51,039 nucleotides of DNA from the NCBI GenBank assembly GCA_026196575.1, contig JAPHSX010000007.1, forward strand, positions 1-51,039. Direction: 5' to 3'. Positions 26,995 to 34,224 of the stretch are shown piece by piece. The DNA comes from Gammaproteobacteria bacterium (GTDB lineage Bacteria > Pseudomonadota > Gammaproteobacteria > Thiohalomonadales > Thiohalomonadaceae). Position 1 is the stretch's first letter. The number at the start of each line of letters is the position of its first letter. Under the pieces are notes generated by a model. It was given only the letters and a program-made list of their open reading frames with translations, had not been told where the DNA came from and made no database searches. The position numbers were made by a program, and so were the translations under genes.

Positions 26995-27459
26995 TTATTC
27001 AGGTGACGGCGCTTGCGGCCGGGTGTAGGCGAAGAGGCGCTGCTCGCTCTGCTGCCCCTCGAAGGCGAAGCGAATCACGTCGCCCTCTATGGCGATCACC
27101 TCCCGCCCGTCGGGGAGCGTATCGCCCACGGTATAACGGGCCATGCTGCCAGCTTGCCCGGCAATAATCCACCGCTCGCCGGCCGGGTCGCGCTGAATGC
27201 CCAGCACCCGGCTCTGGCTTGTGTCTACCGGCGCCTGTGTGACGCCGCCAGGCGTTGCGGCCCAGCCAAGGCGCTTGTTGAGGCGGGTGACGCGGTTGGG
27301 GTCCGGTTTTGGTGTCTGCAGCGGTTCGAGCTGCCAGGGTGACTCGGCCCGCGGCTCGCCGGGCGGTTCCGCTTGCGGGCCGCCAACCTGGGAGTAGACC
27401 ACCAGGAACAGCAGCGCCAGCGCCACTACCGCCAACAGCTTGAGGCGCCGGGCAGTCAC
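26995..27459 (-). CDS. gspN: T2SS GspC/XpsN-like inner-membrane protein
   Basis: A 154-residue bitopic protein: short cytoplasmic N-terminus, one membrane helix (LKLLAVVALALLFLVVYSQV), a Pro-rich linker (~28-60), then a small beta domain (~85-150: SRVLGIQRDPAGERWIIAGQ and YTVGDTLPDGREVIAIEGDV) resembling the homology region of GspC. It should link the platform to the secretin periplasmic domains. Its place between the M and D genes matches xpsN of Xanthomonas, which fills the GspC role. The start is GTG, overlapping the gspM stop by 4 bp. No PDZ domain is present. Confidence 0.7.
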   Translation of the reverse strand: MTARRLKLLAVVALALLFLVVYSQVGGPQAEPPGEPRAESPWQLEPLQTPKPDPNRVTRLNKRLGWAATPGGVTQAPVDTSQSRVLGIQRDPAGERWIIAGQAGSMARYTVGDTLPDGREVIAIEGDVIRFAFEGQQSEQRLFAYTRPQAPSPE

Positions 27460-28019
27460 GGTACCACTCCGGGGGTTTGTGCATGCAGGTAGGCCTCGAT
27501 GACGAGGCGACCGCGACTTCCGCTGCGCTGGCGAAGCTCCAGTTCACGGATGTAGAGACGTGGCTGGTGGGTGTCGATCTCATTGAGCAGGCCGAGCATC
27601 TGCTGCGGGGCGAAGCGAAAATCAAGACGGCCGCGCACGCTGGTCAGCTGATGCCCCTCGACCGCGATGGGCTCGCCCATCTGCAGGCGAAAATCCTCAA
27701 GCTTGTAGCGCCGGGCCAGTGCGTTGATCGTGTCCTGCAGTTGCGCCACCGCTACACCCGGTGTTGGCGCCTGCCACAGGGAGGATTGCAGTTGCGAGAG
27801 GCGGCTGTTGGCCTGTTCGAACCGATTGGGCCAGGGCAGGGTGAGGTCCAGCGAGGAGAGCCGCGCCGCGGCGTCCTGCTCGGCCTGCAGTGCGGCGCGC
27901 GCCGCAGCCACCCTGTCACCCAAATCGAGCGCCAGGGCAAGCAGCAGGATCAGGCCGATGGCGCCCAGTGCCTCTTTCATCCAGGGATGCTGTTTCAATT
28001 CGCCGAGGGAGAGTGGCAT
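27456..28019 (-). CDS. gspM: T2SS GspM-like inner-membrane protein
   Basis: A 187-residue protein with one N-terminal membrane helix (ALGAIGLILLLALALDLGD, ~18-36), a coiled-coil-like stretch (~38-90) and a C-terminal ferredoxin-like domain (~110-187: LEDFRLQMGEPIAVEG, VRGRLDFRFAPQQMLGLL). This is the GspM plan. It would pair with GspL in the assembly platform. It starts four bases after the gspL stop and overlaps the next gene by 4 bp. Sequence similarity within this family is low, so the call rests on topology and order. Confidence 0.75.
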   Translation of the reverse strand: MPLSLGELKQHPWMKEALGAIGLILLLALALDLGDRVAAARAALQAEQDAAARLSSLDLTLPWPNRFEQANSRLSQLQSSLWQAPTPGVAVAQLQDTINALARRYKLEDFRLQMGEPIAVEGHQLTSVRGRLDFRFAPQQMLGLLNEIDTHQPRLYIRELELRQRSGSRGRLVIEAYLHAQTPGVVP

Positions 28020-28023
28020 GGCG

Positions 28024-29052
28024 CTATTTTACCAGTATGACGGTGAACTGGAAGCGCTTGGCGGAGGTCTCTTCCGCAATCGCGGTTTCCACCCGCGGCA
28101 ACAACATCAACTGCTGAATGATCGAGGCAGTGTTGAGCAGCGGCTTGCCCTCAAAGACAAGCTTCATCTCCTGCCCCTGCAGGCGCCACTCACTGAGCGT
28201 CATGTCGCGCGGGAAGTGTTCGAGGATCTCTTCAAACAGCGCCAGAAACGCCTGCGGTTTGAGCAGCTGCTGCAGCTGCCCCAGCTCCTGGGCTGCGTCC
28301 AGTGCGCGGTTGCGGCTGGCGAGATAGCCCTGGATCTCGCTGCGCTGCTGCTCGACCTGCGCGCGCAGCTGCTCGCCGGCCTGGTGGTAACGATAGAGAT
28401 CAATCACGCGGGTGGCGGCTATCAGCAACAAAAGAGCGGCGAGCCCGACCTGAATGGCCGGCAGGTGCTGGCGCAGCTCGGGGATGCGCCCCTGGCGCAA
28501 CAGGCTGGCGTGGGGTTTGTCGAGCAGGGGCAGCGACTGTGGCTCGGGCGGACCGGGCTGCTGCTGCTCCACCGGAACTGCGGCGTCACGCTGAAAGGCG
28601 CGCCACTGCTCGGCGCTGGGTGGCTCGGGCCAATAGTGGCTGGCACGCAGTTGCTGCCCGAACCAGTATTGTCCCTCTACCCCCTGTGGTGCAGCATTTT
28701 GTCCCGCCAGCGCGCGCACCAACCGAAGGCCGCTATCGAGGGGTTGCTGCATTAGCGTCTGGGGCAGGACAAGGTAGGATAAACGCCCGACCTGTGCCCC
28801 GCTGATCGCCGCCTGGTTCCAGAACCAGACCTGTGCGCCAGTTTCGCTCCAGACGGCCTGAAAGCCGGTGTGATCGTAGGGGCTGTAGGCCTGAACCTGA
28901 AGCTGCAGCGCGCCCTTGCGTTGGGCGGGGTCCAAATCGGCCGGCAGGGGGATGCGAAGGTAGTGATAGGTGCCCGCGCTGAGCAACCAGTGACGCTGCA
29001 CTATTCCCTTGTCAAGGCGGCGAGCGCCCTGTTGATCATAGATGAAACGCAT
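28024..29052 (-). CDS. gspL: T2SS GspL-like protein (PilN/XpsL type)
   Basis: A 342-residue protein: an N-terminal cytoplasmic part (~1-190), one membrane helix (VGLAALLLLIAATRVIDLY, ~203-221), a coiled coil (AGEQLRAQVEQQRSEIQGYL onward) and a C-terminal ferredoxin-like domain (FEEILEHFPRDMTLSEWRLQ). GspL recruits GspE to the membrane. The N-terminal domain seems shorter than the usual actin-like GspL domain. Its ATG lies inside the end of gspK (17-bp overlap). Confidence 0.75.
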   Translation of the reverse strand: MRFIYDQQGARRLDKGIVQRHWLLSAGTYHYLRIPLPADLDPAQRKGALQLQVQAYSPYDHTGFQAVWSETGAQVWFWNQAAISGAQVGRLSYLVLPQTLMQQPLDSGLRLVRALAGQNAAPQGVEGQYWFGQQLRASHYWPEPPSAEQWRAFQRDAAVPVEQQQPGPPEPQSLPLLDKPHASLLRQGRIPELRQHLPAIQVGLAALLLLIAATRVIDLYRYHQAGEQLRAQVEQQRSEIQGYLASRNRALDAAQELGQLQQLLKPQAFLALFEEILEHFPRDMTLSEWRLQGQEMKLVFEGKPLLNTASIIQQLMLLPRVETAIAEETSAKRFQFTVILVK

Positions 29053-30037
29053 TCAGAGGTAGTGCTTCAATAGGTGGTATGGCGGGCAAGGGCTTCGCTG
29101 TCTCAACAACACCCTCCCCGTTTTTCGTTGTCGTTGCTGCCATGCTCTCGATATACCAGGGTGAGTCGGTACTCATCGGCGTGAGCACCAGATTATACGC
29201 ATCAACGGGCAGGCCGCAAGCCTGACACCCGACCGTGAGACGGTATGAGCGGGAGGGGAAGGTAAATATGCGAAACTGCATTTGCGTTGCCGACATGCCG
29301 GTAAGCTGCCCTATTACACCCGGGGTGAGGGGAGTGTGCTCCCGGTAGCGGATCAGGCTTTGCGCGACACTGCTGTCGACACCGGGCAAACAGGCCAATA
29401 CCCGCGCCGATGCGGCGTTGGGGTTGATGCCGGCAACCGTTGAGGTGACGGTGACTTCGTGCGGCAGATCTGTCTGCGCCAGCTGCTGCCATCCGTAGAC
29501 ATATTGCAACTCCTGCAAGGTACGCAGCGGGCGGTTTGCCGGCGGCGGCAGGGAGGCTTCCTCATAGTCGGACTTTTCCGCCCCCTGCAGCCGACGAAAA
29601 TCATCTTCATCGATGTAGTCCAGCAGGGTGTCGATGAGACGGCCACGCTGTTCCAACGGAATGCCGTGCTGGGCCAACAGCCGCCCCAGGAGCTCCTGAT
29701 CAAGGTGGTGGAGGTTGATCAGGCCACGCTGATCCTGCAGCTGCAGCAGGGTGCTCTCCCCGTCGCGATAAACGGTGCCGTCAACGCGAACCACGGTAGT
29801 CGGATCAATGCCGATGCCATGCATACCTGACCTGACCACCGTGAGCCGATAGAGCATGGCATTGAGGGCGCTATGGCGCTCAATCATCGCCTGTGCCCTG
29901 GCCTGTTCCAGCGCCGCCAGCTCCCGCGCCTGATCGACCCTGACGGCAAAATACCCCGCCCCCAGAATCATCACGCTGAGAAAGACCAGTGTAATAATCA
30001 GGGCAAAGCCCTGTTGCCGTGGCGCGTTCAGCCTCAT
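29036..30037 (-). CDS. gspK: minor pseudopilin GspK-like
   Basis: A 333-residue large minor pseudopilin. The N-terminal leader and helix are QQGFALIITLVFLSVMILGA, lacking Glu5 as is usual for GspK tip proteins. The body has the GspK helical domain: QDQRGLINLHHLD, LIDTLLDYIDEDDFRRLQG and a helix-hairpin-helix-like INPNAASARVLACLPG region. The frame continues upstream, but ATG 30037 fits the leader and overlaps the gspJ stop by 4 bp (ATGA). With I and J it should form the pseudopilus tip complex. Confidence 0.8.
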   Translation of the reverse strand: MRLNAPRQQGFALIITLVFLSVMILGAGYFAVRVDQARELAALEQARAQAMIERHSALNAMLYRLTVVRSGMHGIGIDPTTVVRVDGTVYRDGESTLLQLQDQRGLINLHHLDQELLGRLLAQHGIPLEQRGRLIDTLLDYIDEDDFRRLQGAEKSDYEEASLPPPANRPLRTLQELQYVYGWQQLAQTDLPHEVTVTSTVAGINPNAASARVLACLPGVDSSVAQSLIRYREHTPLTPGVIGQLTGMSATQMQFRIFTFPSRSYRLTVGCQACGLPVDAYNLVLTPMSTDSPWYIESMAATTTKNGEGVVETAKPLPAIPPIEALPLNAFHL

Positions 30038-30675
30038 ATGTGAAACGCTTCGGAGCCGAAGGCAAACTGCGCGGGGAGATGCTGGGGCAGCGACGGTGAG
30101 GCAACGTGAAGAATACCGCCCTGTCCCAGCAACAGGATGGCGTGGGGCAATTGCGCCTCCAGCGAGTGTGGCGGCGGCCACTGGAGATGCCGCTCACCCT
30201 TGCTGTCGAGATAGGCGAAGCTGAGCGGCCCAGGCCAACGCTTTACTTCGGCGCCGTTATAGAGCAAGCGGCTCTCACTCGGTCCGCTATCGATAGTCCA
30301 CCTTATTTGCGCCGGAACGCCGGGGCGCTTGTCCAGGCTGAACGTGCTGAAGCCGCGAATTTCAGCGTCGTCACCCTGGAAGCGACTCGCTCCCTGCCCA
30401 CTTTCGATGAGCAGGCCACGCATACTGGTGCGCCACCAATAGGCGTGCATACCCTCGTACAAACGCTCGTTGAGCACGTTGTCGTAACGTTGCTGGAGGT
30501 GCCAGAAATAGGTCAGCCCCTGCATCAACAGGGTAAAGAGCAGGGAGACCAGTACCAGGACTAGCAGCATCTCCATCAGGGTAAAGCCGTGGCTGCGTCT
30601 CCTTGCGTGCGCGCTGCCGGTAGAAAAAGGCGGCGTGTCATCCATGGGGCGCGAATGGTGTTTGACTGCGCGCAT
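30034..30675 (-). CDS. gspJ: minor pseudopilin GspJ-like
   Basis: A prepilin-like protein of about 213 residues. The cleavage region is RRSHGFTLMEMLLVLVLVSL with Glu5, after an unusually long leader of ~30 residues. The rest is a beta-rich body with PAQIRWTIDSG. ATG 30675 follows the gspI stop by one base (TGATATG); ATG 30645 is an alternative giving a shorter leader. The name rests on order I-J-K and size, typical for GspJ. Confidence 0.75.
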   Translation of the reverse strand: MRAVKHHSRPMDDTPPFSTGSAHARRRSHGFTLMEMLLVLVLVSLLFTLLMQGLTYFWHLQQRYDNVLNERLYEGMHAYWWRTSMRGLLIESGQGASRFQGDDAEIRGFSTFSLDKRPGVPAQIRWTIDSGPSESRLLYNGAEVKRWPGPLSFAYLDSKGERHLQWPPPHSLEAQLPHAILLLGQGGILHVASPSLPQHLPAQFAFGSEAFHI

Positions 30676-30676
30676 A

Positions 30677-31150
30677 TCAGAAGGGTCTGACCGGGTCGCG
30701 GACCCTTTGGTGACCGACGGCGGTAAGCTGCATCTGGTGCAGCAGCTTGCCTTCATCGGAACTGATCTTGACATTCATGCGATAGAGCCCCATCCGGTAG
30801 AGGCCCAGCCCGGTCGAGCCGTTCACCATGTCCCGCACAGGTTCAATCAGCTCGCTGCGCCAGTTCACTTCGCGGGAATCGAGAAAAAAACTCCCTTGCG
30901 GCTGTTCCGCCGGATTAATATTTTGCAGCATTGCCAGCACATCAGGCACTGTCTGCGCGCGCTCCAGCACCGCATCAATTTTCGACAAGGAGAGCAGGTT
31001 GCTGTTGACCCAGCCGTAGAGGCTGATGCCGATAATGCTAACCAGCACCAGGGAGACGATGACCTCCAGCATGCTCATGCCCCTGGCACGACGCATCCTC
31101 ATGAATTGCGGACAAGACCGTATGGTGTGCGGGCGGAATTGAGCGCTCAC
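30677..31150 (-). CDS. gspI: minor pseudopilin GspI-like
   Basis: A prepilin-like protein of up to 157 residues. The leader RRARG is followed by MSMLEVIVSLVLVSIIGISL with Glu5, then a short body with NPAEQPQGSFFLDSREVNW. Met at mature position 1 is unusual but acceptable. The longest start is a GTG at 31150 overlapping the wzm stop (GTGA), with GGTGG upstream; ATG 31102 or 31096 would give a more typical short leader. If the GTG is used, this T2SS operon is translationally coupled to the polysaccharide exporter gene. Confidence 0.75.
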   Translation of the reverse strand: MSAQFRPHTIRSCPQFMRMRRARGMSMLEVIVSLVLVSIIGISLYGWVNSNLLSLSKIDAVLERAQTVPDVLAMLQNINPAEQPQGSFFLDSREVNWRSELIEPVRDMVNGSTGLGLYRMGLYRMNVKISSDEGKLLHQMQLTAVGHQRVRDPVRPF

Positions 31151-31941
31151 AACATGTCCACCATTTCCTCTTTGGCCTTATGGAACATGAATGTGGCCAG
31201 TGCCAACACAAACAGGCTTATCAGGGCGATCACACCCAGGGCGCCGACATCGGGAGTCCGGTTGAACAGCAGAATGTTCTGGTAGGCGCTTACCAGGTGG
31301 TACATGGGGTTTAACGCAAACCAGGAGGCGTATTGGCGGGGGATGATCTCCACCATGTAGACGATGGGGGTGAACCAGAAGAACAGTTGCAGCATGACGG
31401 GAACAACTTGCGCTACATCACGCACAAAAACATTTACCACACCCAGCAACAGCCCGACACCAAAGGCCAGCAACAGGGTAACGAACACCGTCACCGGCAA
31501 CCAAAACAACATTACGCCGGACGCATGACCAAGCAGCTGAAAGATCGCCATCATCGCGAGAAAAAGTAACAGATTGCTGACCAGACTCGTACCCGCCACA
31601 ACCAGCAGCAGTGTAACTTTCGGGAACTGCATTTTTTTCAGCAGGTTGCCATTATCGACAAATAATGTGGTACATCGCGACACCACCTCCGAGAACAGCG
31701 ACCAGAACAGCATCCCTGCCATCAGATAGATGGAGTAGGCGTATTTGTTATCAATTCCCGGCAGTTTGGCGGAGAGTACCGCGGAGAGAATAAAGGCAAA
31801 AATTGCGACCTGTGCCAGTGGGTGCAACACCATCCACATCGCACCGAGACGACTGCGTACAAAGCGTACTTTAAACTCATTGCTTATGGAGGAAATGACG
31901 AAATAGCGGTATCTCCAGGCCCCACTCAACAGCGCCATCAT
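31147..31941 (-). CDS. wzm: polysaccharide ABC exporter permease (Wzm)
   Basis: A 264-residue ABC-2-type permease with about six membrane helices. Family features include the N-terminal amphipathic WRYRYFVISSISNEFKVRFV, then SRLGAMWMVLHPLAQVAIFA, the LLKKMQFPKV loop and WFTPIVYMVEIIP. It forms the channel for Wzt-driven export of the O-polysaccharide. It overlaps manC by 4 bp (ATGA) and the first pseudopilin gene at its other end. Its partner wzt lies beyond the T2SS cluster, at 16507-17730. Confidence 0.92.
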   Translation of the reverse strand: MMALLSGAWRYRYFVISSISNEFKVRFVRSRLGAMWMVLHPLAQVAIFAFILSAVLSAKLPGIDNKYAYSIYLMAGMLFWSLFSEVVSRCTTLFVDNGNLLKKMQFPKVTLLLVVAGTSLVSNLLLFLAMMAIFQLLGHASGVMLFWLPVTVFVTLLLAFGVGLLLGVVNVFVRDVAQVVPVMLQLFFWFTPIVYMVEIIPRQYASWFALNPMYHLVSAYQNILLFNRTPDVGALGVIALISLFVLALATFMFHKAKEEMVDML

Positions 31942-33377
31942 AGGGTGGTTCTGCCGTAATTGTCGTCAAAACGGACAATATCGTCCTCACCAAGATATTC
32001 ACCACTCTGCACCTCGATGAGGATCAGACTGAGCAGACCCGGGTTCTCCAGACGATGCTTATGACCAGCCGGAATATAGGTGCTTTCATTGGTGTTGATA
32101 AAGATTTCGTTATCGCCATTTATGACCTTTGCCATACCGCGCACCACGATCCAGTGCTCGCTACGGTGATGGTGGATCTGCATCGACAGCGCGGCGCCAG
32201 GCTTGACCTCGATGCGTTTTATCTTGAAGCCGTTACCCTGCTCCAGCACGGTGTATGTTCCCCAGGGGCGATAGACGGTACGGTGCAATCTGTACGCCTC
32301 ATGGTCCATCGTTTTCAGCCTATGCACGACCTTCTTGACGTCCTGCACACAGCCGGGGCGAGTTACCAGCAGGGCATCATCCGTATCGACAATGATCAAA
32401 TCATCGATCCCCACGGCTGCCACCACCCGGCCTTCGGTCTGGATATAGGTATTTTTGGTATCGACCAGCACTGCATCGCCGATAATCCGGTTCTGCTGAT
32501 TGTCCGGCTCGACCAGGCGGCCGAGCGCATCCCAGGAGCCGATATCACTCCATTCAAACAACGCGGGCACAACCGCAACACGTTCTGACTTTTCCATCAC
32601 GGCATAATCAATGGAGATATCTGGCATAGCCTCGAACAACGCGGTGGAGAACTCACACATCACCGAGTTTTCCACCGTGGCACTCTTCCTGCCGGCAAAA
32701 CAGGCGAAAACCGCTTTCATGACCTCCGGGGCGTGTTGTTCCAGCTCTTCCAGAATAGTGCCTGCAGTAAAGCAAAACATCCCCGAATTCCACAGATAAT
32801 TACCAGCTTCGAGGTAGCTCCTGGCGGTATCAAGATCAGGCTTTTCGACAAAGCGTTTAACGGCATGTCCCTGAGAATCGCCCAGGGCTTCACCACTTTC
32901 AATGTAACCAAACCCGGTTTCTGGCGCGTTGGGCCGGATACCGAAGGTGACCAACATGCCAGTTTGTGCCAGCTGCTTCGCCACAGTGACCGACTCGACG
33001 AAATGGCAGGTGTCGTTAATCAAGTGATCGGCGGCCATCACCAGCATGAGCGCGTTATCACCATACTTTTCACGCACATGCAATGCTGCCAGGGCGATCG
33101 CAGGAGCGGTGTTTCTCCCCATAGGTTCGAGCAGATAGACACCATGCGCGCCACTAACCTTGGCCCTGATATATTCATCCTTGCTCATGAAGTAGTAATC
33201 ACGATTGGTAACGGTAATTACCTCTCCCTTACTGACGACCTCGGCGGCGCGCCGGTATGTTTTTTCCAGCAAGGACTGACCATCAGGCAACTTCATGAAC
33301 GGCTTTGGGTGGCCCTCACGAGAGACCGGCCAAAGGCGCGTTCCTGCACCGCCCGACAGTATGATTGGAATCAACAT
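31938..33377 (-). CDS. manC: mannose-1-phosphate guanylyltransferase / mannose-6-phosphate isomerase
   Basis: A 479-residue bifunctional enzyme making GDP-mannose. The nucleotidyltransferase domain starts IPIILSGGAGTRLWPVSREG with the catalytic Lys in HPKPF. FVEKPDLDTA and SIDYAVMEKSERV are typical ManC/AlgA segments. The C-terminal cupin isomerase domain (~350-470) has RPWGTYTVLEQGNGFKIKRI and the metal-binding HHHRSEHW. ATG 33377 is preceded by AAAAGGAA; the frame opens 42 bases earlier, which I reject. It feeds gmd and rmd, about 23 kb downstream in the same direction. Confidence 0.93.
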   Translation of the reverse strand: MLIPIILSGGAGTRLWPVSREGHPKPFMKLPDGQSLLEKTYRRAAEVVSKGEVITVTNRDYYFMSKDEYIRAKVSGAHGVYLLEPMGRNTAPAIALAALHVREKYGDNALMLVMAADHLINDTCHFVESVTVAKQLAQTGMLVTFGIRPNAPETGFGYIESGEALGDSQGHAVKRFVEKPDLDTARSYLEAGNYLWNSGMFCFTAGTILEELEQHAPEVMKAVFACFAGRKSATVENSVMCEFSTALFEAMPDISIDYAVMEKSERVAVVPALFEWSDIGSWDALGRLVEPDNQQNRIIGDAVLVDTKNTYIQTEGRVVAAVGIDDLIIVDTDDALLVTRPGCVQDVKKVVHRLKTMDHEAYRLHRTVYRPWGTYTVLEQGNGFKIKRIEVKPGAALSMQIHHHRSEHWIVVRGMAKVINGDNEIFINTNESTYIPAGHKHRLENPGLLSLILIEVQSGEYLGEDDIVRFDDNYGRTTL

Positions 33378-33515
33378 ATTTTTCCTTTTTGGCTCTATGC
33401 CGGGAAAACCTCCCGACAATCCACATATCTTATATGGCCTGCTCGGCCACTCTCATGCAGCGACAACCGCACCGGAAACCGGGGTGTAATGGCATCCCCC
33501 CTTTCCTGTAACGAG

Positions 33516-33854
33516 TCATTCCGATGGCGACTCACTTTGCTCTACTTCTGACTTCAAGAGAACAATCTCTCGTTTGATTCGTTCGTATTCTTCCATTCTT
33601 CTCTGCAAAAAACGCACGGTAACCCTAGCCTTCTCCTTAAGACCACCAGGCGTAAGCACATAGGTATGGACACGTTTAACCAAATTGGCATCAAGATTTT
33701 CCACGCTTATCAAACCCGTGTTGACCAATGCCTTAAGACAGTAGTTTACCTTGCCTACACTCACCCCGAGGGACGCGGCAAGCTCACGCTGACTCATGAA
33801 AGGGTTGGCATCAACGGCCTTGAGAATGCGGTAATTGACTTCGTCGTCCTGCAT
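33516..33854 (-). CDS. MarR-like EPS-associated transcriptional regulator
   Basis: A 112-residue winged helix-turn-helix protein. The recognition region is MSQRELAASLGVSVGKVNYC with LVNTGLISVENL after it, then a wing with VHTYVLTPGGLKEKA and a C-terminal dimerisation coil (RRMEEYERIKREIVLLKSEV). This matches the small MarR-like regulators found at the head of exopolysaccharide loci. It stands 138 bp upstream of manC, in the same direction, and has a near-perfect promoter carrying a palindrome, pointing to autoregulation. It may control the whole operon that follows. Confidence 0.85.
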   Translation of the reverse strand: MQDDEVNYRILKAVDANPFMSQRELAASLGVSVGKVNYCLKALVNTGLISVENLDANLVKRVHTYVLTPGGLKEKARVTVRFLQRRMEEYERIKREIVLLKSEVEQSESPSE

Positions 33855-33864
33855 GGTTTTTCTT

Positions 33865-33911
33865 GTTCAACTATTGAACACGATTATAAGGGAGCCGATG
33901 GGAACGAGCAA
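33865..33911 (-). promoter_or_regulatory. promoter and palindromic operator of the MarR-like gene
   Basis: On the minus strand TTGCTC (33911-33906), 17 bases, then TATAAT (33888-33883). Just downstream, over the expected start point, is GTTCAA-N3-TTGAAC (33865-33879), a perfect 6-bp inverted repeat. Its centre is 17 bases from the regulator's ATG. The placement is that of an autorepressor site. Confidence 0.7.
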
Positions 33912-34020
33912 GGCGGCCACCTTTTTTGCTGGTATTTGGTAACTACTTCTCCTCTTACCCGGAGTGCGTTGTCGCTGCCAGGGCGGTTTGCACTCTAACA
34001 GTTCTGACATCCCATAGAGG

Positions 34021-34207
34021 GGGAGTAGTTACGGTATTTTGTTGTTTTCCGGTAACTCACCCCCTGACATAGCTACCACCCTTCCACATCGGGGCAACGA
34101 TAAAAACCGTAGGAGCGCCTATGGCGCGATGGGCCGGTGGCTCCCTCCACCCTCTATCGCGGCAGAGCCGCTCCTACGAAACAGCGATACCCGTGGGAGT
34201 AGTTACG
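34021..34207. repeat. 13-bp direct repeats flanking REP copy D
   Basis: GGGAGTAGTTACG occurs at 34021-34033 and again at 34195-34207, bracketing REP copy D and its conserved flanks. A related inverted form, GGTAACTACTTCTCC, lies at 33938-33952. Confidence 0.6.
34056..34205. repeat. REP/REPIN copy D with long conserved flanks
   Basis: The core at 34109-34177 reads GTAGGAGCGCCTATGGCGCG ... TATCGCGGCAGAGCCGCTCC. The ~150-bp block, from CACCCCCTGACATAGCTACC to GCGATACCCGTG, matches copy A over nearly its whole length. It lies just downstream of acnB. Confidence 0.8.
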
Positions 34208-34224
34208 TTTTCCGATCATTTTCC

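Larger units (their letters stand above)
33855..34224. other. gene-free stretch: regulator promoter and REP copy D
   Basis: No coding region is supported. It holds the promoter and operator of the MarR-like gene at its left end and REP copy D with its flanks at its right end, next to the acnB stop. Confidence 0.6.

Noticed and set aside
31938-34224. JUMPstart/ops element for RfaH upstream of the polysaccharide operon
   Set aside because: I looked for GGCGGTAG on the minus strand near manC and the regulator and found none.
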